DNA of 64,000 bases from Micavibrio sp. (GTDB lineage Bacteria; Pseudomonadota; Alphaproteobacteria; Micavibrionales; UBA2020), in contig JAPWJZ010000001.1 in NCBI GenBank assembly GCA_028283745.1, forward strand, positions 124,001-188,000, in the 5' to 3' direction. Positions 1 through 7,353 of this stretch are shown in pieces. Under the pieces are notes generated by a model. It saw only the letters and a list, made by a program, of their open reading frames with translations, had not been told where the DNA came from and did not search any database. How positions within the stretch are numbered: the first letter of the stretch is position 1; the number at the start of each line of letters is the position of its first letter. The translations under genes and the position numbers were made by a program.

Positions 1-109
1 CACCGTCCTGAAAAAGGCCGGCCTGCTGACGCGCGACAGCCGTGTTGTCGAACGTAAAAAATACGGCCGCCATAAGGCACGCCGTGGCACGCAGTGGGTC
101 AAGCGTTAA
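1..109 (+). CDS. rpsI: 30S ribosomal protein S9, C-terminal fragment
   Basis: Only the last 35 complete codons are inside the window, with the gene entering from the left edge. The reading frame starts at base 2 and ends at TAA 107-109. The tail reads [20 protein letters not shown] and finishes with a basic QWVKR, which is the highly conserved S9 C-terminus that reaches into the ribosomal P site and contacts tRNA. S9 belongs to the small subunit head. The gene is normally cotranscribed with rplM upstream, which would lie outside the window. A strong terminator follows 30 bases after the stop, so this is the end of that operon. Confidence 0.95.
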   Translation, partial: TVLKKAGLLTRDSRVVERKKYGRHKARRGTQWVKR

Positions 110-138
110 GCTTTACCTTTCTACCTGCCTATCCATAC

Positions 139-172
139 AAAAAGGGCGTCTCCGCAAGGGGGCGCCTTTTTT
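139..172 (+). terminator. Rho-independent terminator after rpsI
   Basis: A 9-bp stem (145-153 with 158-166) closes on a GCAA tetraloop and is followed by six T residues (167-172). An A-run precedes the stem, so it could work in both directions. It ends the ribosomal protein transcript just before the carbonic anhydrase gene. Confidence 0.88.
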
Positions 173-202
173 GCTTTTAACGGTTGGTGTAAGCTGGCGT
201 TT

Positions 203-721
203 ATGAACAGTGTCATTTTACCCTTCAAGAATATCCTGCCGCGCATTGCCGCCGGCGTTTTTGTGGCCCCCACCGCCGCCGTGATTGGCGATGTGGAAAT
301 AGGAGAGGACAGCAGCATCTGGTTCGGCTGTACCGTGCGCGGCGACGTGAATAACGTCGTTATCGGGAAAAGAACCAATATTCAGGACGGCACGGTCATC
401 CATGTGTCCAATTCCCTGCAGGGGACGTATATCGGGGATGATGTGACGGTCGGCCATATGGCGTTGCTCCATGCCTGCACTATTGAAGATGGCGCCTTCG
501 TCGGCATGAAAGCCTGCGTCATGGATGGCGCGGTGGTGGAAGCGGGGGCCATGGTCGCCGCCGGTGCTCTGGTGACGCCCGGCAAGCGCGTGCCGAAAGG
601 GCAGCTATGGGCGGGCTCCCCGGCGAGGTTGATGCGCGAAATGACCCAGGCTGAAAAGGATTACCTGCCGTGGTCGGCGCAGCATTATGTGCGCCTGGCC
701 AGGGAATGCCTGAAGCGTTGA
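203..721 (+). CDS. Gamma carbonic anhydrase-like hexapeptide protein
   Basis: A 172-residue left-handed beta-helix protein of the gamma-carbonic anhydrase (YrdA/PaaY/CaiE-like) family. Imperfect hexapeptide repeats run from about residue 24 to 140 (AVIGDVEIGEDSSIW and similar). Three histidines expected to bind metal in a trimer are at H67 (TVIHVS), H85 and H90 (VTVGHMALLH). The family tail GSPARLMRE is present near residue 140. The usual reaction is CO2 hydration, but many members have unknown or acyl-transfer-linked roles, so activity is an inference. It stands alone between two terminators. The ATG at 203 is the only sensible start, and length is typical for the family. Confidence 0.9.
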   Translation: MNSVILPFKNILPRIAAGVFVAPTAAVIGDVEIGEDSSIWFGCTVRGDVNNVVIGKRTNIQDGTVIHVSNSLQGTYIGDDVTVGHMALLHACTIEDGAFVGMKACVMDGAVVEAGAMVAAGALVTPGKRVPKGQLWAGSPARLMREMTQAEKDYLPWSAQHYVRLARECLKR

Positions 722-737
722 ATGCCAGGCATTTTTT
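705..737 (+). terminator. Terminator overlapping the carbonic anhydrase stop codon
   Basis: A perfect 8-bp inverted repeat (705-712 AATGCCTG, 726-733 CAGGCATT) is followed by a T-run ending at 737. The left arm lies inside the last codons of the gene, so the terminator doubles as coding sequence. Confidence 0.75.
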
Positions 738-1043
738 CATAAAAATATTATTGGTGATGCGCAAAATGCGCTTATTCCAAGCTTTTGAGGGGTGAAGCTA
801 AGGTTCTGCCGCAGGTTAAATTTATACTGATGCGTTTATTTAAAATTCATCTTCATCGTATTAAAATATATGGGCTAATGGCTGATAAGACGCAGCTTGT
901 GCCGCCACTGTCTTATGTTTGCCGCAGGGCAAAAATAATTGTGGAATAACAGCACCTTTCATGTTGCTGAATTGTTAGCTTTCATACAAACTGTCCACTA
1001 CAGCTATCAAGCTGATTCAAAATGCAATTTTCAAAGGTTCCTT
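738..1043 (+). promoter_or_regulatory. AT-rich leader region upstream of the OmpA-type lipoprotein
   Basis: About 300 bases without a convincing gene, much more AT-rich than the flanks. It holds a 7-bp inverted repeat (885-891 ATAAGAC, 910-916 GTCTTAT). The lipoprotein promoter should be here but no clean -35/-10 pair was identified. An in-frame extension of the next gene back to 939 looks like non-coding sequence. Confidence 0.4.
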
Positions 1044-1802
1044 ATGCGTATTCATCCCGCGCGTCTCTCCCTTGTCACCCTGTCCCTCGCAGCTACGCTG
1101 CTGGTGTCCGCCTGCAATACCGCGCGCGGTCTGAAGGACGATGCGGAAGACAATGCCAACTGGGTTAATAGCAAACCTTCCCACCTTGAAAGAAGCTGGG
1201 GCCCCGTGCCGGCCGGCTATGCCAACCAGCATAATGCTCGCGATCTGATCCTGCATCCGGCCCCCCATGGCATCGATGCCAAATGGAAGCGCGATGAAAA
1301 AGCCCGTGCGCTGGAAGCACAAGCAGCATCCGGCCCTGTCACCAACGCCGACAACACCGTCACGGTCTTCCCCGTGGATGGCGCCCCCGCTGGCGACAAC
1401 ATGACCCCCACATACAACGCCGCTGCGCCCGCAGATTACGGCCAGCTTTCCCAGCAACTGTTCTTCCAGCACGGTTCGGCCAAAATAACGGCGGGCGACA
1501 AGGCGCGCCTTAACACCTTCGGCCAGAGCATTAAAGACCAGCCCAGCGCCTCGCTGACCGTGGTCGGCCATGCCAGCACCCGCGTCAACACGACCGATGA
1601 CGAAGCGCGCCGCAAGGAAATCAACTTTGAAATCGCCCAGAAACGTGCAGCCGCTGTGACTGGCGTGCTGAAAAATTCTGGCGTTGAGCCCGGCATGGTC
1701 ACGGCTGTTTCCGAAGGCGACGAAGTCCCCAACCAGGACCCCGGCAGCCGCGATCAGGAATCTGCCGACCGCCGCGTTGAAGTTTACATGAACAACCGCT
1801 AA
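1044..1802 (+). CDS. OmpA-family peptidoglycan-associated lipoprotein
   Basis: A 252-residue envelope protein. The N-terminus has a lipoprotein signal peptide with lipobox LVSAC, giving lipidated Cys24. A variable linker of about 100 residues follows, and the C-terminal third is an OmpA-like peptidoglycan-binding domain (LTVVGHAST, then the arginine-rich QKRAAAVTGVL and closing SADRRVEVYM). It probably tethers the outer membrane to peptidoglycan. The start was placed at ATG 1044 because it gives a proper signal peptide and has AAAGG just upstream. A longer frame to 939 adds an implausible leader. It is monocistronic, closed by a terminator. It resembles Pal/YiaD-type proteins but no tol genes are adjacent. 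Confidence 0.85.
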   Translation: MRIHPARLSLVTLSLAATLLVSACNTARGLKDDAEDNANWVNSKPSHLERSWGPVPAGYANQHNARDLILHPAPHGIDAKWKRDEKARALEAQAASGPVTNADNTVTVFPVDGAPAGDNMTPTYNAAAPADYGQLSQQLFFQHGSAKITAGDKARLNTFGQSIKDQPSASLTVVGHASTRVNTTDDEARRKEINFEIAQKRAAAVTGVLKNSGVEPGMVTAVSEGDEVPNQDPGSRDQESADRRVEVYMNNR

Positions 1803-1803
1803 G

Positions 1804-1832
1804 CCGCGCCGCTTGCTTCAAGCGCGGTTTTT
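1804..1832 (+). terminator. Rho-independent terminator after the OmpA lipoprotein
   Basis: A GC-rich hairpin (core CGCTTG with CAAGCG, extended by CCG/CGG with a bulge) is followed by five T residues at 1828-1832. Confidence 0.7.
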
Positions 1833-1924
1833 CTAGCGACGATGTTATAACGGCCGAAGCCCGCAACAAGACGGGCAAGGTATTTTAATGCGCTTGAAGA
1901 CGCGCTTATAGAGTGGAGAGACAG

Positions 1925-3226
1925 ATGACCCAGCAGCCTTTACGTATCGGCCTTGCAGGCCTTGGCAACGTGGGGGCCAGCGTCTTCCGCCTTCTCACCG
2001 AACACCGTGACATGCTGCGCGACCGCACGGGGCGCGATATCCGCGTCGTCGCCGTTTCCGCCCGCAACAAATCCAAAGACCGCGGCCTCGATTTTTCGAC
2101 CGTGTCGTGGCACGACAATCCGGTGGATGTCGCGGCCGACCCGAGCGTTGACCTTGTGGTCGAGCTCATGGGCGGCTCGGAAGGCGCGGCGTTTGATACC
2201 GTTAAAAAAGCGCTGGAGCTGAACAAGCCCGTCGTCACCGCCAACAAGGCGCTGCTGGCCAACCGCGGCGCGGAAGTGCTGGCGCTGCTGAAAAAAAGCG
2301 AAGGCACCGTTTCGTTTGAAGCGGCTGTCGCGGGTGGCATCCCCGTCATCAAGGGGCTGCGCGAAGGGCTGGCGGGCAATAAAATCCGCGCTGTCTACGG
2401 CATCCTGAACGGCACCTGCAACTTCATCCTGTCTGAAATGTACAGCACCGGCCGCCCGTTTGCGGATGTGTTGAAAGAAGCGCAGGATAAAGGCTATGCC
2501 GAAGCCGACCCGACATTCGATATTGACGGGGTTGACGCCGCGCACAAACTGTCGCTGCTGTCCGGCCTTGCCTTCGGCTGCGTGCCGGATGTTGAACATA
2601 TCGATACCAAGGGCATCCGCAAAGTCACCTCGCTCGATATCGACTTTGCCAATGAACTGAACTACCGCATCAAGCTGCTGGGCATTGCCCGCCAGACGGA
2701 CAAGGGGATCGAGCAATCGGTCGAGCCCTGCCTCGTGCCGAAAGACTCGCCCATCGCCACCGTCGAAGGCGCGCTGAATGCCGTGTATGTGGATGGTGAT
2801 TTTGTCGGCAAGGTGCTGCTCATGGGCTTCGGCGCCGGCGGCAACCCGACCGCGTCGGCAGTGGTCGCCGACATTGTGGACGTGGCAAGGAATCGCGCCC
2901 TGCCGCTGATGGGCATTGCGGCTGAAAAAGTCACCCCCCTGAAGCCGGCAAATATCCTTGAAAGAATAGGGTCTTATTACTTCCGGCTCATGGTGCTTGA
3001 CCAGCCGGGCGTTATAGCGGATATTTCAGCCATTCTGCGTGATAATAAAGTTTCGCTGGAGTCCGTGCTGCAACGCGGCCGCGACCCCGACCAGCCCGTG
3101 CCCGTCATTTTGACGACGCACGAAACGTCGGAGGAAAGCATCCAGCGCGTGGCCGCCGAAATCGGCAAGCTGCCGTCGGTCGTCGAGCCGCCGTACCTCA
3201 TGCGGATTGAGGAATTTAAGAGCTAG
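1925..3226 (+). CDS. hom: Homoserine dehydrogenase
   Basis: NAD(P)-dependent reduction of aspartate semialdehyde to homoserine, the branch point to threonine and methionine. The N-terminal Rossmann motif is GLAGLGNVG. The family signature GYAEADPTFDIDGVDAAHKL lies mid-protein, with NGTCNFIL before it. The last 80 or so residues (YYFRLMVLDQPGVIADISAI) form an ACT domain, which usually gives threonine feedback control. At 433 residues it is the monofunctional type with no aspartokinase fusion. The start is ATG 1925, with GGAGAG seven or so bases upstream; an in-frame GTG at 1913 is less likely. glpX and recJ follow on the same strand, an order often kept in Alphaproteobacteria. Confidence 0.95.
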   Translation: MTQQPLRIGLAGLGNVGASVFRLLTEHRDMLRDRTGRDIRVVAVSARNKSKDRGLDFSTVSWHDNPVDVAADPSVDLVVELMGGSEGAAFDTVKKALELNKPVVTANKALLANRGAEVLALLKKSEGTVSFEAAVAGGIPVIKGLREGLAGNKIRAVYGILNGTCNFILSEMYSTGRPFADVLKEAQDKGYAEADPTFDIDGVDAAHKLSLLSGLAFGCVPDVEHIDTKGIRKVTSLDIDFANELNYRIKLLGIARQTDKGIEQSVEPCLVPKDSPIATVEGALNAVYVDGDFVGKVLLMGFGAGGNPTASAVVADIVDVARNRALPLMGIAAEKVTPLKPANILERIGSYYFRLMVLDQPGVIADISAILRDNKVSLESVLQRGRDPDQPVPVILTTHETSEESIQRVAAEIGKLPSVVEPPYLMRIEEFKS

Positions 3227-3300
3227 AAATTTTTCCCTTTCAAGGCGAGGTTCAGGCAATGGCGATTTCCCCCTTAAAAAGACCCGAAGGCGAGGCCCAC

Positions 3301-4305
3301 ATGAACCAGCCCACTGGCCAGTACGCAACCCAGCAGGGTTTGACGATGGACCGCAACCTTGCGCTCGAGCTGGTGCGGGTGACGGAAGCGGCAGCCTTGT
3401 CGGCGTCATTGCTTATGGGCCGCGGGGATGAAAAAGCCGCCGATCAGGCCGCGGTGGATGCCATGCGCAACGCGCTCAACAACCTGCATATCCGCGGCAC
3501 CGTCGTCATTGGCGAGGGCGAGCGTGATGAAGCCCCCATGCTGTATATCGGCGAACAGGTCGGCTCCGGCGAAGGGCCGGAACTTGATATCGCGCTTGAC
3601 CCGCTTGAAGGCACCACCATCACCGCTGTCGGCGGCCCCAACGCGCTGGCTGTTGTGGCGATGGCGGAGAAGGGCGGCTTTTTGAATGCGCCCGATGTCT
3701 ACATGGAAAAAATCGCCGTCGGCAACGACCTGCCGGATCATGTGGTTGACCTTGACCAGTCGCCGCTGAAAAACCTGACCGAACTTGCCAAGGCGAAACG
3801 CGTTGCCGTTTCCGACCTCGTTGCCTGCATCCTCGACCGTCCGCGCCATAAGGAGCTGATTGCGAAAGTCCGCGAAGCGGGCGCGCGCATCATGCTGATT
3901 TCCGATGGCGACGTTTCCGGCGTCATGGCCACAGCGGAAGCCGATACGGGCGTTGATATTTACATGGGCTCCGGCGGCGCGCCGGAAGGCGTGCTGGCGG
4001 CCGCGGCCCTTCGCTCCATCGGCGGCTTCATGCAGGGCCGCCTGCTGTTCCGCAACGACGATGAAAAAGCCCGCGCCGCAAGCTGGGGCGTGACAGACCT
4101 TAACAAAAAATACGAACTTCTGGACCTTGCGCATGGCGATGTCATGTTCGCGGCAACCGGCGTGACGGATGGCGCAATGCTGCGCGGCGTACGCCGTTTT
4201 GCCGGCGGCGCGCATACGCATTCGGTCATCATGCGCTCCAAAACCGGCACCATCCGCCGCATTGAAGCGACGCATAACTTTACCCGCAAGGCAGGTTTCA
4301 AATAA
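3301..4305 (+). CDS. glpX: Class II fructose-1,6-bisphosphatase
   Basis: Hydrolyses fructose 1,6-bisphosphate to fructose 6-phosphate in gluconeogenesis. GlpX hallmarks are MDRNLALELVRVTEAAAL at the N-terminus, GEGERDEAPMLYIGE (metal and substrate binding) and DPLEGTT. Length is 334 residues from ATG 3301, typical of the family. An alternative in-frame ATG lies at 3259. Oddly, both starts are preceded by the same AAGGCGAGG string, so the start is not settled; 3301 fits the family length better. The stop is two bases before the recJ start, which suggests translational coupling. Confidence 0.93.
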   Translation: MNQPTGQYATQQGLTMDRNLALELVRVTEAAALSASLLMGRGDEKAADQAAVDAMRNALNNLHIRGTVVIGEGERDEAPMLYIGEQVGSGEGPELDIALDPLEGTTITAVGGPNALAVVAMAEKGGFLNAPDVYMEKIAVGNDLPDHVVDLDQSPLKNLTELAKAKRVAVSDLVACILDRPRHKELIAKVREAGARIMLISDGDVSGVMATAEADTGVDIYMGSGGAPEGVLAAAALRSIGGFMQGRLLFRNDDEKARAASWGVTDLNKKYELLDLAHGDVMFAATGVTDGAMLRGVRRFAGGAHTHSVIMRSKTGTIRRIEATHNFTRKAGFK

Positions 4306-4307
4306 GC

Positions 4308-6155
4308 ATGAACCAGCCCCAGCCAAAAATGGATACCGCGATGGACGACCTGCACCCCGCAACCGCGCCGCAGGGCGCTTCGGTGCTGTCCGTCGAAAAA
4401 TCCGTGCTGGGCAAACGCTGGGCTTTTTCCCCGACCGATGTGCGCCTGGCCGAAGGCATGGCGCAGGCATTTAACTTGCCCGAGCTGCTGGCCCGCGTGC
4501 TGGTCGCCCGCGGCGTGGGGTTTGACCAGGTTGAAGAATTCCTGAACCCCAGCATCAAGGCGCAATTGCCCGACCCCGCGACGTTAATCGACATGGAAAA
4601 AGCGGCAGACCGCATTGCCGGTGCCATCATGACCGGCGAGAAAATCGCCGTCTTCGGCGATTACGATGTGGACGGCGCAACATCATCCGCGCTGCTGAAG
4701 CGTTTCTTCCGCGCGCAGGGACGCGATGCCCGCATTTATATTCCCGACCGCATCAACGAAGGCTACGGCCCCAACGTGCCCGCCATGCTGAAGCTGCGCG
4801 ATGAAGGCGTAAAGCTGCTGATTACCGTTGACTGCGGCGTGACCGCGTTTGAAGCGCTGGCCGCCGGTACGGCAGCAGGGCTTGATATTATCGTGCTGGA
4901 CCACCACCGCGCGGAACCGCAACTGCCACCCGCCTATGCTGTCGTCAACCCCAACCGGCTTGACTGCACCAGCGGGCAGGGGCAAATGGCGGCGGTGGGC
5001 GTTACCTTCCTCACCATCGTTGCCGTCAACCGCAAGCTGCGCGCCGATGGCTGGTACAATACCGCACGGCCGGAGCCGCGCATTCTGCAATGGCTTGATC
5101 TTGTCGCACTGGGCACCATTTGCGATGTGGTGCCGCTGACGGGCATCAACCGCGCCTATGCGGCGCAAGGCCTGAAGGTAATGTCGATGCGCATGAACGC
5201 GGGCTTAAATGCCCTTGGCGACCTTGCCGCCGTTTCCGAAGCGCCCACGGCCTTCCACGCCGGTTTCGTTTTCGGCCCCCGCGTGAATGCCGGTGGCCGC
5301 GTTGGTGAAGCAGACCTTGGCTGGCGCCTGCTGTCGACCGACGACACGCTGGAAGCCCGCGTGCTGGCAAAAAAACTGCACGAATATAATGCCGAGCGCA
5401 AAGCGATCGAAGAAAGCATGATCGAGGACGCGATGGCGCGCGCTGAAGAAGCCGCCGCGGCGAACGACACGGTCATTCTGGTGGATGGCGACGGCTGGCA
5501 CCCCGGCGTTATCGGCATTGTCGCCGCGCGCCTGAAGGAAAAATACAACCGCCCCGCCTGCGTCATTGCGTTTGATGATAAGGGCATGGGTAAGGCATCC
5601 GGTCGCTCGGTTGCGGGGGTTGACCTTGGCGCGGCTGTTATTTCCGCCAAGGACAACGGCCTGCTGGTGGCGGGCGGCGGCCACAAAATGGCGGCGGGCT
5701 TTACGGTGGCGCGCGCGCATTACCCGGCGCTGTGCCAGTACATCAACGCGCACGTGCAGGAACAATTAAAGGGCGCAGCCTATGCGCCCGAACTGCGCGT
5801 GGACAGCGTGCTTTCCGCCCCCGCGCTGACGCTGGAGCTGGTGGAAAAACTGGCGCAGCTGGGCCCTTATGGCGCAGGCCATGCGGAACCGCGCTTTGCG
5901 CTTACATCCGTCAAAATCATCAAGCCGACCGTGGTGGGCGAACGCCATGTCAGTTGCTACCTGCAGGATACCGCGGGCGGCACCAGCGTAAAGGCCATCG
6001 CCTTCCGCGCCATGGATTCCGAGCTGGGCGAAGTGCTGCTGAAGGCGGGTTCTGCCCCCTTGAACCTTGCGGGCCATGTCAGCATCAATACCTGGCAGGG
6101 CAAGCGCACCGTCAACTTCCAGATTGTGGATGCCGCGCCGGTTTATGGCGGCTAA
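4308..6155 (+). CDS. recJ: Single-stranded-DNA-specific exonuclease RecJ
   Basis: A 5'-3' single-strand exonuclease used in recombination and mismatch repair. The DHH phosphoesterase motifs are visible: FGDYDVDGATSSALL, then DCGVTAFE and LDHHRAEP. The DHHA1 motif region (KASGRSVAGVDLGAAV and GGGHKMAAGFTV) and a C-terminal OB-fold follow. Length is 615 residues, slightly above E. coli RecJ. The ATG at 4308 starts two bases after the glpX stop. In-frame ATGs at 4329 and 4341 are possible because no strong ribosome-binding site is placed for 4308. Confidence 0.95.
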   Translation: MNQPQPKMDTAMDDLHPATAPQGASVLSVEKSVLGKRWAFSPTDVRLAEGMAQAFNLPELLARVLVARGVGFDQVEEFLNPSIKAQLPDPATLIDMEKAADRIAGAIMTGEKIAVFGDYDVDGATSSALLKRFFRAQGRDARIYIPDRINEGYGPNVPAMLKLRDEGVKLLITVDCGVTAFEALAAGTAAGLDIIVLDHHRAEPQLPPAYAVVNPNRLDCTSGQGQMAAVGVTFLTIVAVNRKLRADGWYNTARPEPRILQWLDLVALGTICDVVPLTGINRAYAAQGLKVMSMRMNAGLNALGDLAAVSEAPTAFHAGFVFGPRVNAGGRVGEADLGWRLLSTDDTLEARVLAKKLHEYNAERKAIEESMIEDAMARAEEAAAANDTVILVDGDGWHPGVIGIVAARLKEKYNRPACVIAFDDKGMGKASGRSVAGVDLGAAVISAKDNGLLVAGGGHKMAAGFTVARAHYPALCQYINAHVQEQLKGAAYAPELRVDSVLSAPALTLELVEKLAQLGPYGAGHAEPRFALTSVKIIKPTVVGERHVSCYLQDTAGGTSVKAIAFRAMDSELGEVLLKAGSAPLNLAGHVSINTWQGKRTVNFQIVDAAPVYGG

Positions 6156-6179
6156 AAAAGGCTCCGCCAATGCTTTTTA

Positions 6180-6208
6180 TTGACATAATAACCAAAAATC
6201 CCTAAAAT
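6180..6208 (+). promoter_or_regulatory. Strong sigma-70-like promoter, predicted leaderless
   Basis: TTGACA at 6180-6185, a 17-base spacer and TAAAAT at 6203-6208. Transcription should begin six or seven bases later, at or next to the ATG at 6215. There is no Shine-Dalgarno between -10 and the start. Confidence 0.72.
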
Positions 6209-6214
6209 ACGCGC

Positions 6215-7030
6215 ATGATGAAGAATGATTTTAATGCCGTTTCTGCCGAAACCCTCGTTGTCAAAGCTGACGACGAGCGCGCGATTGCGCTGATGCGCCG
6301 CGCTTATAACGACATTTTCGTCGCCGCTTTCCCCATGCCTGAAGAACGCGAAAGCCTTGAGAAAATCGAGGAAAAATTGCGCCAGCCCACCCACGGCGTG
6401 AAGCGCGTCATTCTGCTCGCCGGCAAGCATCTGGATGATCCGGATCCCGCCAAGGCGCAGCTCTACGGCATTTCCATCGCCTATTACTATTCGGCGGATC
6501 AGGCGGGGCTGCTGGCCTATAACGCCATTGCGCCGGAATACCAGCAAATGGGCCTTGGCCGCCTCATGGTGAAGGGCCGCATTGAAGGGCTTGAAGCACT
6601 GGCTGCCGAAGAAGGCGCCACGCTTAAATGCGCCGTGCTTGAAGTAAACGACCCTGCCAAGGTAAAGCCCGAAGACGACAGCATGGACCCCGCCAAACGC
6701 GTGGCCACCTTTGAAAGATGGGGCGCAAAGCGTATTCCCGTGCCCTACGTCCAGCCTGCATTGGCAGAAGGGGAGGAAAAAGGCCGCAGCTCCATCCTCA
6801 TGGCCTATCCCGTGCAGGGCGAATACCCGAAGGGGGAAGCGGTCGCAGGCTTCATCCGCGGCATCTGGTCTGCCAATAACAATGGCCCCGTCGATTACCG
6901 GCAGGACCCCGATTACCTGAATGCCATGGACGCCCTTAAAAACTGGCCCGGTTTCCCGCCGGCCGATGCTCCGCCTGCAACGCCCAACACCTTGGCAAAC
7001 AAGCCAAAATCCGGCCCCGCCGCGCCGTAA
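6215..7030 (+). CDS. GNAT-family N-acetyltransferase
   Basis: A 271-residue protein with a GNAT core in its first two thirds. The acetyl-CoA-binding signature is YNAIAPEYQQMGLGRLM (Q-x-x-G-x-G pattern), followed by the helix MVKGRIEGLEALAAEEG and the strand LKCAVLEVND. The substrate is unknown. The C-terminal 40 or so residues are proline- and alanine-rich and probably disordered. Two ATG codons stand in tandem at 6215 and 6218. A near-consensus promoter places the transcript start at or beside the first ATG, so the mRNA may be leaderless. It is the last chromosomal gene before tRNA-Glu. Confidence 0.8.
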   Translation: MMKNDFNAVSAETLVVKADDERAIALMRRAYNDIFVAAFPMPEERESLEKIEEKLRQPTHGVKRVILLAGKHLDDPDPAKAQLYGISIAYYYSADQAGLLAYNAIAPEYQQMGLGRLMVKGRIEGLEALAAEEGATLKCAVLEVNDPAKVKPEDDSMDPAKRVATFERWGAKRIPVPYVQPALAEGEEKGRSSILMAYPVQGEYPKGEAVAGFIRGIWSANNNGPVDYRQDPDYLNAMDALKNWPGFPPADAPPATPNTLANKPKSGPAAP

Positions 7031-7115
7031 AAAGAAACCCGCCTAAAACAGCTAAATAAGCCTTGCAATTAACCGCAGATATAGGTAAAAACCAAGTCGT
7101 TCGAACCAAACATGC

Positions 7116-7191
7116 GTCCCCTTCGTCTAGAGGCCTAGGACACGTCCCTTTCACGGATGTAACAGGGGTTCGAATCCCCTAGGGGACGCCA
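7116..7191 (+). tRNA. tRNA-Glu (UUC)
   Basis: 76 bases including encoded CCA. The acceptor stem GTCCCCT (7116-7122) pairs with AGGGGAC (7181-7187), with G73 at 7188 and CCA at 7189-7191. The anticodon stem CGTCC/GGATG encloses CTTTCAC, anticodon TTC. The T arm is AGGGGTTCGAATCCCCT. The gene stays intact because the inserted island restores its 3' end. Confidence 0.97.
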
Positions 7192-7193
7192 AT
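7173..7193 (+). repeat. attL: 21-bp attachment core in the 3' end of tRNA-Glu
   Basis: These 21 bases, covering the T-stem 3' strand, acceptor 3' strand, CCA and two following bases, recur exactly at 21235-21255. The bases on either side differ. Duplication of a tRNA 3' end with an integrase gene just inside is the signature of tyrosine-integrase insertion. Confidence 0.93.
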
Positions 7194-7260
7194 CTTTCTT
7201 CCGGTACATTCCGGCATTATTCAAAAAATCATCAAAATCAACGGTCTTGGGTTATCCCAA

Positions 7261-7296
7261 GATCCGTCTTGATCCGTGAAAATCCGACTCAATCCA
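7261..7296 (+). repeat. Helically phased ATCCG repeats left of the integrase
   Basis: ATCCG occurs at 7262, 7272 and 7282, then ATCCA at 7292, exactly 10 bases apart; another ATCCG is at 7338. Ten-base spacing puts the sites on one face of the DNA, as expected for cooperative binding by integrase or an excisionase-like protein. The role is inferred. Confidence 0.6.
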
Positions 7297-7298
7297 GC

Positions 7299-7323
7299 GG
7301 GATTGGGGGTATTCACGGGGTAT
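7299..7323 (+). repeat. Left candidate integrase arm site
   Basis: GGGATTGGGGGTA, five bases, then GGGGTAT. The same two blocks with a six-base gap occur in the same orientation at 21152-21177, near the other end of the island. Confidence 0.65.
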
Positions 7324-7353
7324 ATTTTTTCAACCCAATCCGAGAATACCCCC
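7305..7353 (+). promoter_or_regulatory. Inverted repeat abutting the integrase start codon
   Basis: GGGGGTATTC (7305-7314) and GAATACCCCC (7344-7353) are a perfect 10-bp inverted repeat. The right arm ends immediately before ATG 7354 and takes the place of a ribosome-binding site. It could be an operator or an RNA stem limiting integrase translation. Confidence 0.6.

Noticed and set aside
7276..7353. Upstream extension of the integrase from GTG 7276
   Set aside because: The ATG at 7354 gives the standard family N-terminus and the extension covers likely regulatory repeats.
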